DNA of 64,000 nucleotides from Oscillibacter sp. (lineage in GTDB: Bacteria > Bacillota > Clostridia > Oscillospirales > Oscillospiraceae). The number at the start of each line of letters is the position of its first letter. Positions within the stretch are counted from its first letter, which is position 1. Under the pieces are notes generated by a model, which was given only the letters and a program-made list of their open reading frames with translations, did no database searches and was not told the DNA's origin. The translations under genes and the position numbers were made by a program. The stretch is from contig JAFYQM010000051.1 of assembly GCA_017547085.1 (NCBI GenBank), positions 1 to 64,000 on the forward strand. The letters run 5' to 3'. This document shows positions 33,848 through 44,400 of the stretch, in pieces.

Positions 33848-35260
33848 TCAGTCCTGATCGCGAACGACCTCCGCAGGCGGTTCATCCAGCTGCCAGGGGT
33901 CATGCATCAGATTGTGCAGATAGCGCATGCAGGAGGCAAAATAGAAACCATCCACAATGCGTTCATCCGTCACATAGTTGCAGTCGATGTACTTGCGCAG
34001 CACCACGCTACCGTCCCGCTGGGTCTCATAGACCCGCCGTTTCTTACCAAAGGACAGAAACACCGGCACATTACCGAAATCGTACAGATGGTGGTAGATG
34101 GGCGGGATGCCCAGAGAAGCCATGGAGGTAATGTAGAAAGAGCCGTGGAACGGTGACAGCTTCGTCAGGAACCGGGGCAGCAGCCCGAAGTAGTCCATGG
34201 CCTGCAGCAGAAACACGAAGAACTTCAGCACCAGACCGGGGATCAGGTTAAAAGCGCCCGCCAGTTTATCAAAACCGGTGTTCAGCGGCGCATCCTTGAC
34301 TTCCTGCACCTTGGCGTTGAACTTCTCATATACCATTTCCGCCGTGTCCGCGGGATCGAACTCTACCTTGATGACGGTATCCGGTGAGTCCGTAGACATC
34401 TCCTTCTTGATGGTCATGTTGATCTCGATCTCCCGGTCACGGGTGAAGATCTTCTGTCCCGCAATAAAACGGTTCAATCCCGGATAGCGGGCGCAGGCAC
34501 GGACATAGGCCGCCAGCAGCACATGCAGCACGCCGAAATTCTTCAGTCCGGCCTTGCGCTTTTCCTGAATGTACTGCTCCATCTTTGTGATCTCCACATG
34601 ATCTTCAATGAAGTTGCTGGAGGTATTGCGGGTCTTCATCAGATAGGGAGACACCGCAAAAATGGGAGACAGCGTCCGCAGGCGGCGGCCATCGTTCCGG
34701 TCCCCAAACCGTTTGATGTACTCCCCTTCCGCCACCGTTTTTCTCTTCATGGCGATGGAAACACACAGCAGCGCCGCCATACAGCACAGCACGGACAATT
34801 CCTGCAGCAGCGCGTCAATCGTCCAGGCGCGGCCCAGATCCTCCACAAAAATGTGGTACAGCAGCGGCAGGGCAAACAGGGGAATCAGCAGCCGCTGGGT
34901 GGAAATGCGCCCCGTCACCGTGGTGGTATACAGCACCAGCACCAGCGCATACAGGCACAGGCACAGCACCGTGTGCAGCATGGATGGGAACGTCAGCGCC
35001 TTCAGGGCAAAAAACGCACATCCAAACCACACAGGAACCGCGGTGCGGAACAGGCGGTCCCGTCCGTCACGCAGCACGGTCGTCAAAAAAGTCAGATTTG
35101 CCAGCAGTGGCAGCACCACCTGCGTCCAGAAAAGTTCTCCGGAGACATCCCAGCCACAAGCCCATACGATACGCAGCACCGCGGAGGCCAGCATGAACAC
35201 CAGTGACACAATCACCATCACGCTCAACTTCGGCAGCCAATAAACACTTCTATTTTCCAT
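33848..35260 (-). CDS. Membrane-anchored 2-oxoacid-dehydrogenase-acyltransferase-like (CAT-fold) protein lacking the catalytic His
   Basis: A 470-residue protein. Residues 1-180 hold about six membrane helices. Residues 200-460 resemble the catalytic domain of dihydrolipoyl acyltransferases: a KMEQYIQEKRKAGLKNFGVLHVLLAAYVRACARYPGLNRF region and a C-terminal NYVTDERIVDGFYFASCMRYLHNLMHDP. The usual DHRxxDG motif reads DERIVDG, so the general-base His is replaced by Glu. There is no lipoyl domain. It may therefore be a non-catalytic or differently acting acyltransferase acting at the membrane. Confidence 0.7.
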   Translation of the reverse strand: MENRSVYWLPKLSVMVIVSLVFMLASAVLRIVWACGWDVSGELFWTQVVLPLLANLTFLTTVLRDGRDRLFRTAVPVWFGCAFFALKALTFPSMLHTVLCLCLYALVLVLYTTTVTGRISTQRLLIPLFALPLLYHIFVEDLGRAWTIDALLQELSVLCCMAALLCVSIAMKRKTVAEGEYIKRFGDRNDGRRLRTLSPIFAVSPYLMKTRNTSSNFIEDHVEITKMEQYIQEKRKAGLKNFGVLHVLLAAYVRACARYPGLNRFIAGQKIFTRDREIEINMTIKKEMSTDSPDTVIKVEFDPADTAEMVYEKFNAKVQEVKDAPLNTGFDKLAGAFNLIPGLVLKFFVFLLQAMDYFGLLPRFLTKLSPFHGSFYITSMASLGIPPIYHHLYDFGNVPVFLSFGKKRRVYETQRDGSVVLRKYIDCNYVTDERIVDGFYFASCMRYLHNLMHDPWQLDEPPAEVVRDQD

Positions 35261-35288
35261 AATACGCTTCTCCCGTCAGATATCAAAA

Positions 35289-35317
35289 GCGGCACGCATC
35301 CCAAAGCCGCGTGCCGC
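35289..35317 (-). terminator. Terminator of the phosphoribosyltransferase gene
   Basis: A perfect 9-bp stem GCGGCACGC / GCGTGCCGC with an 11-base loop; the minus strand continues TTTTGAT. Confidence 0.75.
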
Positions 35318-35326
35318 CTTGCATCA

Positions 35327-35890
35327 TTACGCTTTTACCGTTCCGTCTGCGTTGAACAGCGGCAGAGGTGCCAGGAACTTGATATCCGTGCGATTCTTTG
35401 CATCGCCTTCCGCCAGAACCGCCACACGGTCAACCACCGTGCCGCCGGCCAGACGCACCAGTTCCTCCATGGCATGGAGAGAACCGCCGGTGGAGATCAC
35501 ATCGTCCATCAGCAGAACGCGCTTGCCACGGAGCATTTCCGCATCGACACGGCCCAGATACAGCTTCTGCGTACCGGCAGTAGTAATGGAATGGTCCTCC
35601 ACATAAATGGGATCGGGCATGTAGGCCTTGGGTCCCTTGCGGGCAATGAAGTATTTTGCAGCACCGCTCTGACGGGCCATTTCATGGATCAGCGGGATGC
35701 TCTTGGCCTCCGCCGTGAACAGGTAGTCATAGCTGTCAGCAGGGACCAGCTTCAGCAGTTCCCGTGCACAGGCCTCGGTGATCTCCGCGTCGCCGAAGCA
35801 GATAAACGCACCAATATACAGGTCATCCGTGATCTTACAGATGGGCAGCTCCCGCTGCAGTCCTGCGATTTGCATGGAATAGGTCAGCAT
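35327..35890 (-). CDS. Adenine/purine-type phosphoribosyltransferase
   Basis: A 187-residue type I PRTase. The PRPP-binding loop is VLLMDDVISTGGSL near residues 123-136; a flexible-loop region (GPKAYMPDPIYVEDHSITT) and an N-terminal FTAEAKSIPLIHEMARQSGAAKYFIARK segment resemble adenine PRTases and their relatives. The hood differs from standard Apt, so another purine base, or a regulatory role, is possible. The ATG at 35890 has GGGAGG. A good promoter precedes it. Confidence 0.8.
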   Translation of the reverse strand: MLTYSMQIAGLQRELPICKITDDLYIGAFICFGDAEITEACARELLKLVPADSYDYLFTAEAKSIPLIHEMARQSGAAKYFIARKGPKAYMPDPIYVEDHSITTAGTQKLYLGRVDAEMLRGKRVLLMDDVISTGGSLHAMEELVRLAGGTVVDRVAVLAEGDAKNRTDIKFLAPLPLFNADGTVKA

Positions 35891-35933
35891 TGTACCTTAC
35901 CTCCCTTAAAATTCCTGAAAAACTTCCGAAAAT

Positions 35934-35961
35934 ATTATATCGTTTTTTGCAGAAAAGTCAA
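35934..35961 (-). promoter_or_regulatory. Sigma-A promoter of the phosphoribosyltransferase gene
   Basis: On the minus strand TTGACT (35961-35956), a 16-base spacer and TATAAT (35939-35934). Confidence 0.7.
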
Positions 35962-36089
35962 TGACACCCTTTGCCCTACATGCACTCTGCGGCAAGTGTA
36001 AAAATCACTTTGACTTGTTTTCTCTATTCGAACATGGTATGGTGGTGTGTGAAAACATTATAAAAGTATATGACAGCGAGGTACATTCC

Positions 36090-37205
36090 ATGAATCTCAT
36101 CACTGTAAAGCCTGAACTTCACCGATTTGACAGCTGCCGTGAATTTGCGGAAATGTTCCAGATCGGAGAAAAGGACTTCATCCTTGCCAGCAAGTCCACC
36201 TACCTGAAACACTTCCATGACCTGAACACCGGTGCCGTCGTGGCCTTCAAAAGCGATTACGGTCCCGGAGAGCCTACTGACCTCATGTGCGAAGCCATCA
36301 TGGCGGATGTGGAAAAAAGCGGCTGTACCCGGATCATCGCCATCGGCGGCGGTGCGGTCATCGACATTGCCAAGGTACTGGCGGTGTCTGACGGAAACAC
36401 CATGGACGAGCTGTACGCAAAAGCCCCTGCCCTTACCCGAAAAAGAGGATTGGTCATCGTCCCCACCACCTGCGGCACCGGCAGCGAAGTGACCGCCATC
36501 TCCATCCTGAGCCGCGTGCGGCTGAACACCAAGCTGGGTCTGGTCTCCCCCACTCTGTATCCGGACAGCGCCGTGCTGATCCCCAAACTGCTGGAGGACC
36601 TCCCCTTCTCCGTTTTTGCCACCAGCTCGCTGGATGCGTTGATCCACGCCATGGAGTCCGCCCTGTCCCCCAAGGCCAACGCTGTGACCCGCATGTTCAG
36701 CTATCAGGCGGTTGACATGATCCTGCAGGGTTACCGTGCCATTGCCGAACAGGGTCCCGACGCCCGCATTGCCCTGCTGGAGGACTTCCTGCTGGCCAGT
36801 ACCTATGCCGGTATTGCCTTCGGAAACGCCGGCTGCGCCGCCGTCCACGCCCTCAGCTATCCCCTTGGTGCCGACCGCCATGTTCCCCACGGCGAATCCA
36901 ACTATGCCATTCTCTCCGGCGTGATCCGCAAGTACCGTCAGATCAAAACCGATGGCGAGCTGGCTGTTCTGGGTGAAAAAATCGCCGCAGCACTTTCCTG
37001 CGCTCCCGCGGACGCATTTGATGCACTGGAAACTCTGCTGGAAAACATTCTCAAGCGGAAACCTCTGCGTGAATACGGCTTGACCGAAGCCGATCTGGTG
37101 ACCTATACCGATTCGGTTCTGGCCAATCAAACTCGTCTGCTATCAAACAATTTCGTTCCGCTGACGCGGGAGGACATTCTGGACATCTACCAAAGCCTGT
37201 ATTAA
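36090..37205 (+). CDS. 4hbD: 4-Hydroxybutyrate dehydrogenase (iron-dependent alcohol dehydrogenase)
   Basis: A 371-residue group III alcohol dehydrogenase. It strongly recalls C. kluyveri 4HbD: GEPTDLM, IIAIGGGAVIDIAKVLA, IVPTTCGTGSEVT, TSSLDALIHAMES, YAGIAFGNAGCAAVHALSYPLG and VPHGESNY. The metal ligands (Asp in DALIH and three His) are present. It interconverts 4-hydroxybutyrate and succinate semialdehyde with NAD(H). The ATG at 36090 gives the family length. It is a single-gene unit; other genes of the succinate/4-hydroxybutyrate route are not in the window. Confidence 0.88.
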   Translation: MNLITVKPELHRFDSCREFAEMFQIGEKDFILASKSTYLKHFHDLNTGAVVAFKSDYGPGEPTDLMCEAIMADVEKSGCTRIIAIGGGAVIDIAKVLAVSDGNTMDELYAKAPALTRKRGLVIVPTTCGTGSEVTAISILSRVRLNTKLGLVSPTLYPDSAVLIPKLLEDLPFSVFATSSLDALIHAMESALSPKANAVTRMFSYQAVDMILQGYRAIAEQGPDARIALLEDFLLASTYAGIAFGNAGCAAVHALSYPLGADRHVPHGESNYAILSGVIRKYRQIKTDGELAVLGEKIAAALSCAPADAFDALETLLENILKRKPLREYGLTEADLVTYTDSVLANQTRLLSNNFVPLTREDILDIYQSLY

Positions 37206-37208
37206 ACG

Positions 37209-37241
37209 AAAAACCGTGCGTGGGATCCACGCACGGTTTTT
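37209..37241. terminator. Bidirectional terminator
   Basis: A perfect 15-bp stem A5-CCGTGCGTGG / CCACGCACGG-T5 with a three-base loop, between convergent 4hbD and PPTase genes. Confidence 0.92.
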
Positions 37242-37253
37242 ATTGCTGTTTCG

Positions 37254-37853
37254 TCAAATCATTTCATCCAAAGAGTACTTTCGCACCGGTTCCGGTGGTT
37301 CCTTGCTGCGGGTGGCCACACCGGCCACATAACCAGGAAAGGTCTCCACTTCATAATAGTACTCTCCATACTGCAGCGGGGACTCCGAGCGCATCATGGT
37401 ACTGATGCCCGCTCCAGTGCGCTTGGCGCGGGCTTCCCGCCGCACCCAACTCTGGAAAAACTCCTCCTCTGTTTCTGCATCCGCCAGACGGCGCATACTC
37501 CGCTGGCTCACCGGACGAATCTTTTCAATATCCACGCCAAGCGGCTGGTCGGACAATCCCACCAACACCGCCCCCGTGGTATGACTGATATTGAAATGGA
37601 GGTCCGGATATGCGGGAAAGAACGGCTTTCCGTGCTCCGATAAGGCAATCTCCGGCAATTCCCGTAACCGGCAGCGCTCCATCAGCGCCATTCGTAAAAT
37701 CAGGTAGGCGCACAGCGGTTCACGGCGCTTTTCCTCCACACGAAGCCGCAGCAGCCGTTCTCTGCGTTCCGTTGGAAGCAGGCGCAGCATGGCATCTGTC
37801 TCCCGCTGCGACAGCGGACGCTCCAGCCTTGCCGCCCACAGGTCCATCGCCAT
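37254..37853 (-). CDS. 4'-Phosphopantetheinyl transferase (Sfp type)
   Basis: A 199-residue Sfp-family enzyme. HGKPFFPAYPDLHFNISHTTG, the Mg-binding GVDIEKI and the later FFQSWVRREARAKRTG (W-x-x-x-EA-x-x-K) are the expected motifs. It transfers phosphopantetheine from CoA to carrier proteins. No polyketide or peptide synthase is nearby, so the target may be an acyl carrier protein elsewhere. Note RRE where KE is usual. Confidence 0.85.
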   Translation of the reverse strand: MAMDLWAARLERPLSQRETDAMLRLLPTERRERLLRLRVEEKRREPLCAYLILRMALMERCRLRELPEIALSEHGKPFFPAYPDLHFNISHTTGAVLVGLSDQPLGVDIEKIRPVSQRSMRRLADAETEEEFFQSWVRREARAKRTGAGISTMMRSESPLQYGEYYYEVETFPGYVAGVATRSKEPPEPVRKYSLDEMI

Positions 37854-38075
37854 TGCGCTCCCTCCTCACCGTTACAGTTAGTTTTATTGTACGTCAGTCC
37901 ACAGCAGGCTGTAAAGAAATGCCCCTGCCAAACTTTTTCAAAAATTTTTGTGAAAAAAAGAGGAAATCTGAAAATCACGGGGTATAACATAAAAGGTGCC
38001 CTATTTACTGTACTTTTTTTCAAGGTATGACAAACAGTATCTGTGGCTAAACTGAACGGAAGGAGCGTAGCAGCC

Positions 38076-39854
38076 ATGGCATTTCCCCAGAGTTTTCTGG
38101 ACGAACTGATCGCCCGCAGCGATATTGTGGACGTAGTCGGCAGCTACGTTCAACTGACACGCAAAGGCTCCAACCTGTTTGGTCTTTGCCCCTTCCATTC
38201 AGAAAAAACAGGTTCTTTCTCCGTCGCACCGGACAAGCAGATCTACCACTGCTTTGGCTGCAAGAAGGGCGGCGGCGTCATCAACTTTATCATGGAGGAG
38301 GAAAACCTCTCCTTCCCGGACGCTGTACGTTTTCTGGCTAAGCGGGCTGGTATGGAAGTTCCGGAGGAAGAGGGCGACCGTGAGGCCAGCCGCCGCAGAC
38401 AGCGTCTGCTGGACCTGAACCGGGATGCCGCCCGTTTCTACTATCAGCTGCTGCAGCAGCCGGAAGGCCGCGCCGTACAGGACTATCTGGACCGCCGTCA
38501 AATCAAAAAGTCTACTGCCGTGAAATTTGGCATGGGTGCCTCGCTGGACCGATGGGACGTGCTGCTGACCGCTATGACAAAAAAGGGTTACACCAAGGCT
38601 GAGTTGCTGGATGCCGGTCTGGTGGTGCAGAACAAAAATGGCGGCCTGTATGATAAATTCCGTAACCGGCTGATGCTGCCGGTGGTGGACACCCGCGGGG
38701 ATGTGGTGGCATTCGGCAGCCGCGTACTGGACAAGTCCGAGCCAAAATACATGAACTCCTCGGAAACACCGGTATACAGCAAGCGCCGCGTTCTGTACGG
38801 TTTGAATCTGGCTAAGAAAACCAAGCGTCCCAACATCATTCTCTGTGAGGGCAATCTGGACATCGTCACGCTGCATCAGGCCGGATTTGACAATGCGGTA
38901 GCCTCCATGGGCACCGCGCTGACGGTGGAGCAGACCCGTCTGCTCAGCCGGTTCACCAAAGAGCTGGTCCTGTGCTACGACAATGACAACGCCGGAAAAA
39001 TTGCCACGGAACGGGCCCTGCAGATCCTGAACAACTCAGAGTTCAGTGTAAAGGTTTTGCAGTTGCCACGCCGCTTGGTGGAAGGAGAATACATCAAGCA
39101 GGACGCCGATGACTTCATTAAACTTCAAGGGCCGGATGCCTTTGAGCGGCTGCTGACCGGCAGCGAAAACGGCATTGAATTCCGCATGGCGCAGGTCGCA
39201 GGAAAATACGATCTGGCCAATGACGAATCCCGCGTGGCCTACTGCGGAGAGATCAGTGAACTGCTCTCCACGCTGCCCGGAGCCGTGGAGCGGGAGATCT
39301 ACGCGCTTCGCGCAGCCGAAGCCGCGAAGATCTCGCCGGAAGCCATGAAGCTGGAGGTGCAGCGCGCTTTCAAGCGCCGCATGGCACGGGAACGGAAAGC
39401 CGAGACGCGAAAAAATCTGAATCCGGCACTGCGATCGCAGCCACAGGAGCGCTCTTTGCGGTATGACAACATCCGTTCCGCCCGCGCGGAGGAAGGGTTG
39501 CTCCGTCTGCTTCTGATGGACGAGAGCCTCTTTCCCCAAGCGCTTTCGCTGCAGGAGGAACAGTTCTCCTCTCCCCTGCTGGGCCGGGCCTTTTTCCGGT
39601 TATGGCAGGCAAAGTCCGACGGACGCAGCGTATCGCTTTCCCTGCTGTCAGATACCCTGACACAGGAGGAAATGAATCATGTCACCGCTGTCTGTCAGCA
39701 GCCGGAATCCCTGCAAAACGGCGCGCAGGCCATGTCGGACTACATACGCATTATCCAAACAGAGTATAACAAACGCTCCGGTGCGGCAATGGATCCGCTG
39801 CTGGCTGCAACAGAGAAATACAAGAACAACAAGGGTACTGGAGGAAAGCAGTAA
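38076..39854 (+). CDS. dnaG: DNA primase
   Basis: A 592-residue primase. The CHC2 zinc finger uses C38, H41, C59 and C62. The TOPRIM core shows [28 protein letters not shown] near residue 258 and the [11 protein letters not shown] acidic site near 300. A C-terminal helicase-binding-like domain follows residue 470. ATG 38076 has GGAAGGAG ten bases upstream. The stop overlaps the rpoD start (TAATG), the usual dnaG-rpoD macromolecular synthesis arrangement. Confidence 0.95.
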   Translation: MAFPQSFLDELIARSDIVDVVGSYVQLTRKGSNLFGLCPFHSEKTGSFSVAPDKQIYHCFGCKKGGGVINFIMEEENLSFPDAVRFLAKRAGMEVPEEEGDREASRRRQRLLDLNRDAARFYYQLLQQPEGRAVQDYLDRRQIKKSTAVKFGMGASLDRWDVLLTAMTKKGYTKAELLDAGLVVQNKNGGLYDKFRNRLMLPVVDTRGDVVAFGSRVLDKSEPKYMNSSETPVYSKRRVLYGLNLAKKTKRPNIILCEGNLDIVTLHQAGFDNAVASMGTALTVEQTRLLSRFTKELVLCYDNDNAGKIATERALQILNNSEFSVKVLQLPRRLVEGEYIKQDADDFIKLQGPDAFERLLTGSENGIEFRMAQVAGKYDLANDESRVAYCGEISELLSTLPGAVEREIYALRAAEAAKISPEAMKLEVQRAFKRRMARERKAETRKNLNPALRSQPQERSLRYDNIRSARAEEGLLRLLLMDESLFPQALSLQEEQFSSPLLGRAFFRLWQAKSDGRSVSLSLLSDTLTQEEMNHVTAVCQQPESLQNGAQAMSDYIRIIQTEYNKRSGAAMDPLLAATEKYKNNKGTGGKQ

Positions 39855-41296
39855 TGGCTAAGAAGAATGAATTGACACCCGAGGAGCTGGAACAGCAGGC
39901 AGACGCTCTGCTGGCAGCTGCTGATGCAGCAGAAGCCGCTTCCGTGGAAAAGGCTCCCAAAAAGAGCAGCAAGAAGAACGCCCCCGCAGAGGAACCCACC
40001 CCTGTGATGACGGATGAAGAGGCTAAAAAAGCCGGCATTCTCCGTCTGGATGACAAGCAGGTAGCAGCACTTCCTGCCGCCAGCTGGCTGGCCGGAAACG
40101 AAAAGCTGCGGGAACTGCTGGCCCGCGGCAAGAAGAAGGGCAAGCTGGAATCTTCCGAACTGATGGAGGTCGTGGACGACCTGAATCTGGAAAATGAACA
40201 GATGGACCAGCTGTACGACTCTCTGGAAGCCCTGAACATCGACATCAGCGCCGACGAAAGCATGCTGCCCGTCCTCTCCGATGACGAACCCGCCGCCGAG
40301 GAAATCGCCGACGTGGAAGAGGAAGAACTGGTCGATCCCAACACGCTGGTTAACAACTTCTCTATCGATGACCCCGTCCGCATGTACCTGAAGGAGATCG
40401 GCAAGGTTCCCCTGCTGTCCCCCGATGAGGAAACTACGCTGGCAAAGGCCATGTCCGAAGGGAACGCAGCCACCGAAAAGCTGGCTGAAGTACAGGAACA
40501 GCGTGAAGCCGGCGAAGCAGTTGAGCTTTCTGCCGAGGAAGAAGCCGCGCTGAAAAAAGCAGTGAAGGCCGGCGAACGCGCCAAGCAGAAGCTGGCAGAA
40601 GCCAACCTGCGTCTGGTCGTTTCCATCGCCAAGCGCTATGTAGGCCGCGGCATGCTGTTCCTCGACCTGATTCAGGAAGGCAACCTCGGTCTGATCAAGG
40701 CTGTGGAAAAGTTCGACTACACCAAGGGCTATAAGTTCTCTACCTATGCCACCTGGTGGATTCGTCAGGCCATTACCCGTGCCATTGCTGACCAGGCCCG
40801 TACCATTCGTATTCCCGTCCACATGGTCGAAACCATCAACAAGGTCATCCGCGTCAGCCGTCAGCTGCTGCAGGAACTGGGCCACGATCCCTCCCCCAAC
40901 GAAATTGCTGCTGAAATGAGCATGCCGGTGGAAAAGGTGCGTGAAATCTTGAAGATTGCACAGGAGCCCGTCTCTCTGGAAACCCCCATCGGCGAAGAAG
41001 AAGATTCCCACCTCGGCGACTTCATCCCCGACGAGGGCGCATCCGAACCCAGTGAGGCAGCCTCCTTCACCCTGCTGAAGGAACAGCTGATGGACGTGCT
41101 GTCCACGCTGACTCCCCGTGAGGAAAAGGTGCTGAAGCTGCGTTTCGGCATCGAGGATGGCCGCACCCGCACGCTGGAGGAAGTGGGCAAGGAATTCAAC
41201 GTCACCCGTGAGCGTATCCGTCAGATCGAGGCCAAGGCCTTGAGAAAACTGCGCCACCCCTCCAGAAGCAAGAAGTTGAAGGATTTCCTGAACTAA
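39854..41296 (+). CDS. rpoD: Primary RNA polymerase sigma factor
   Basis: A 480-residue sigma-70. Region 1.1 is replaced by a long acidic, Ala/Lys-rich N-terminus (1-165). Region 1.2 begins [17 protein letters not shown]; region 2 has [60 protein letters not shown]; region 4.2 ends [29 protein letters not shown]. Translationally coupled to dnaG. Confidence 0.97.
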   Translation: MAKKNELTPEELEQQADALLAAADAAEAASVEKAPKKSSKKNAPAEEPTPVMTDEEAKKAGILRLDDKQVAALPAASWLAGNEKLRELLARGKKKGKLESSELMEVVDDLNLENEQMDQLYDSLEALNIDISADESMLPVLSDDEPAAEEIADVEEEELVDPNTLVNNFSIDDPVRMYLKEIGKVPLLSPDEETTLAKAMSEGNAATEKLAEVQEQREAGEAVELSAEEEAALKKAVKAGERAKQKLAEANLRLVVSIAKRYVGRGMLFLDLIQEGNLGLIKAVEKFDYTKGYKFSTYATWWIRQAITRAIADQARTIRIPVHMVETINKVIRVSRQLLQELGHDPSPNEIAAEMSMPVEKVREILKIAQEPVSLETPIGEEEDSHLGDFIPDEGASEPSEAASFTLLKEQLMDVLSTLTPREEKVLKLRFGIEDGRTRTLEEVGKEFNVTRERIRQIEAKALRKLRHPSRSKKLKDFLN

Positions 41297-41324
41297 AACA
41301 GGGCAGAATCATATAACCACCGAC

Positions 41325-41353
41325 AAAACCGGGAGCAAGCAGCTCCCGGTTTT
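41325..41353 (+). terminator. Terminator of dnaG-rpoD
   Basis: A 12-bp stem AAAACCGGGAGC / GCTCCCGGTTTT with loop AAGCA. Confidence 0.9.
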
Positions 41354-41439
41354 GTGTTCTTTTGAAAAAAATATCGTGTTTCTTGTGTTTCTATGGTATG
41401 ATACTCGATAGATATAAAAACCATTCAGGAGGGCCGGAT

Positions 41440-44400
41440 ATGGATTCTCGCGACACCTTACTGCTTGCCTGTGGCACATCTGAAAACCGTCAAGCGCTAC
41501 GGGACGTTTTTGAAGACTCCTTTAATCTTCTGGAGGCAAATAACATTCAGCAGACCAAGCTGTTTCTGGAGCAGAATCATGCCTGCATTGCTGCAATCCT
41601 TCTGGATATTTCAGTCTCATCCAAGGTCAACTCCGTCCCCCCAAAGGAGATTTGCAAGGCCGCTGCCCAGCGTGAGATTCCCGTTGTCATCATTACAGAC
41701 GATCCCACCCCCATGACGCGTGTTACTCTCTTTGAACAAGGCGCTACTGACGTCTACTCACTCGGCTTCGAGCCCTATATTCTGAAGCACCGGGTCCACA
41801 ACATTGTGGATCTCTATCGGCACAAATGGCATCTGGAAAAGCTGGTGAACGAACAGGCAGAGATCCTGCAGCACTCCAACGATACCATGGTGGACACGCT
41901 TTCCTCCATCATCGAACACCGCAGCGCCGAATCCGGTCAACACAACCTCCGCATCCGCCGTTTCACCCAAATTCTATTGGAAGAAATTTTCAAAACTTGT
42001 CCTGAATATGGCTTGACGGAAGAAAGTATCCACCTGATTTCCAGCGCCGCTGTCCTGCACGACATCGGCAAAATCTCGATCCCCGATTCCATACTGAACA
42101 AGCCCAGCAAACTTACCCGCGCAGAGTGCGAAATCATGAAGACCCACTCTGTGACCGGCTGCAGTATTCTCGAAAGCCTCCAGGATGTTGTCAATCCGGA
42201 CTATTACCGCTATGCCCACAACATCTGTCACTATCACCATGAGCGTTGGGATGGAAAGGGCTATCCCGAGGGACTCGCCGGCGATGCCATTCCTATCTGC
42301 GCCCAGGTCGTCGGTCTGGTGGACTCCTATGACGCTCTGACTACCAAGCGCGTCTACAAGGATACATTCTCCTTCGAACAGGCAGTCAACATGATCCTGA
42401 ACGGAGAATGTGGTGCGTTTTCCCCGAAGCTTTTAGAGTGTTTCAAACAGGTGAGTGAACGGTTTGAAGAGCTGGCCCGTTTCTACGCGGACGGTAACTC
42501 CCCCCGCACAGAAAACTTTGATGTCACGCTGCCGCCTCCCTCTCTGCAGGACAACCCCAACTCCCTGCACTCCATGCAAACCAAGTTCCTTTCCATGCTC
42601 CACTACACCAACGCCACTGTGATTGAAATCGATTTGGATCAGGGGCTCTACCACCTGGTTTACAATCCCGACCCCAACCTGACACTTCTGGCCCCCAGCG
42701 TCACTTATCAGGAAGTCAAAGAGACGGTCCTTCAGCACATTTTGATCCCAGAGGACCACGAAAAATTCCTCACGATGACCTCTGTTGACATTCCGCGTTT
42801 CTTGCAGAACGGACAGCTGCAGCAAAAGTATCTGTTCCACATTCGAAACCGCCATACCGATCAGCGGGAACCTTATGACGTGACGCTTCTTCGTCTCGAC
42901 CGTCACGATTCGGAACGTCGCCACCTCCTTATAGTATGTGAAAAGCAACTGCAGGCAGAGACATTCTCCGAATCCATTCCTGCTGCGCAGAATTCGCTGA
43001 TAGAACCCTGCACGCTTTTGAACGACAGCCTTTTGACGCTGAAACAGGGTTACGGCAGCATTTCCGCACTGACCGGCTATTCTCCCGCTGAGCTGACATC
43101 CACCTTCAACAATCATCTGGCGGAGTTGGTCGTCCCACAGGACCAGAGCATGATCCGCCAGAAGTTTGATGAGCAGCTAACTTACGGTTCGGACGTACAG
43201 CTGACGTATCGCCTGCAGCATAAAAGCGGGCATGTGATCTGGGTCCTGCACAAGGGACGCCTCTCATACACTCCAGACGGCCAATCCTGTCTGCAAAGCG
43301 TTCTGCTGGATATTACCCGCGCAAAAAACGCTCAGACGGTATATAATATGACGCTGGAGCAGTACCAGCTGATCCTCAGTCAGACCGGCAACATTATATT
43401 TGAATGGGACCTGTCCACAGACACCATCATGTTCTCCAATACCTGGGAGGAGATCTTTGGTTACACCCCCATCAGGAAGGATGTCTACACCAGCATCCTC
43501 ATGCGTTCTCACCTCCATCCAGATGACATCCCCCTCTTCTTTGACTGGGTCACTTCGCTGGAGCATGGAGCCACGCCGCTTCTGGAGATTCGCATTGCCA
43601 ACTCCGAAGGACGCTATCTCTGGTGCCGCTTCCGTGCCACCGCATCCTTTGATCCCGACGGAAACGCCGCCCGTATTCTGGGCACGATCGTCAACATCAC
43701 CGCTGAAAAGGAAGCTGCTTACGCTCTGCAGCAAAAGGCGCAAAGCGACTCGCTGACCAAACTGATCAATAAGGAAACCGCCCGCAGCATGACCGAGGAA
43801 TATCTCAGCAACTCCGGCGAAGTCAAGTGTGCCCTGCTGATCATTGATCTGGACAATTTCAAGCAGGTGAACGATCAGTTCGGCCATCTTTTTGGCGATG
43901 CCATTTTGGTCCACGCAGCGCGTGAAATCAAAAAGCTCTTCCGCTCACAGGATATGGTCGCCCGCATCGGCGGTGATGAATTTATGGTATTGATGAAGGG
44001 CACCAACGATACGAACCTCATCAAAAATAGATGCGAGCAGCTGATCTCCCTGTTTGAGGAAATCACCAACACCCAACTGAATAACTGCATCCTGGGCTGC
44101 TCCATCGGCATCTCCCTGTGTCCTGCAAACGGCGTCACCTATCAGGACCTGTTCCAGCGGGCTGACCAGGCGCTCTATCAGGCCAAAAATTTCGGTAAAA
44201 ACCAGTACATTTTCTACGACGGCAGTGATCCGGCATACCACACTCCCCGTCAGGCAGCCACAGCACTCAATGCCCGCATCGATTCCGAAGAACATCCCAA
44301 CCTGTCCGCAGATAACATCGTACAGTATTCCTTCCAGCGCCTGTACGGTTCCGGTGATACAGAATCTGCCATCAACAGTATTCTGGAACTGATCGGCCAG

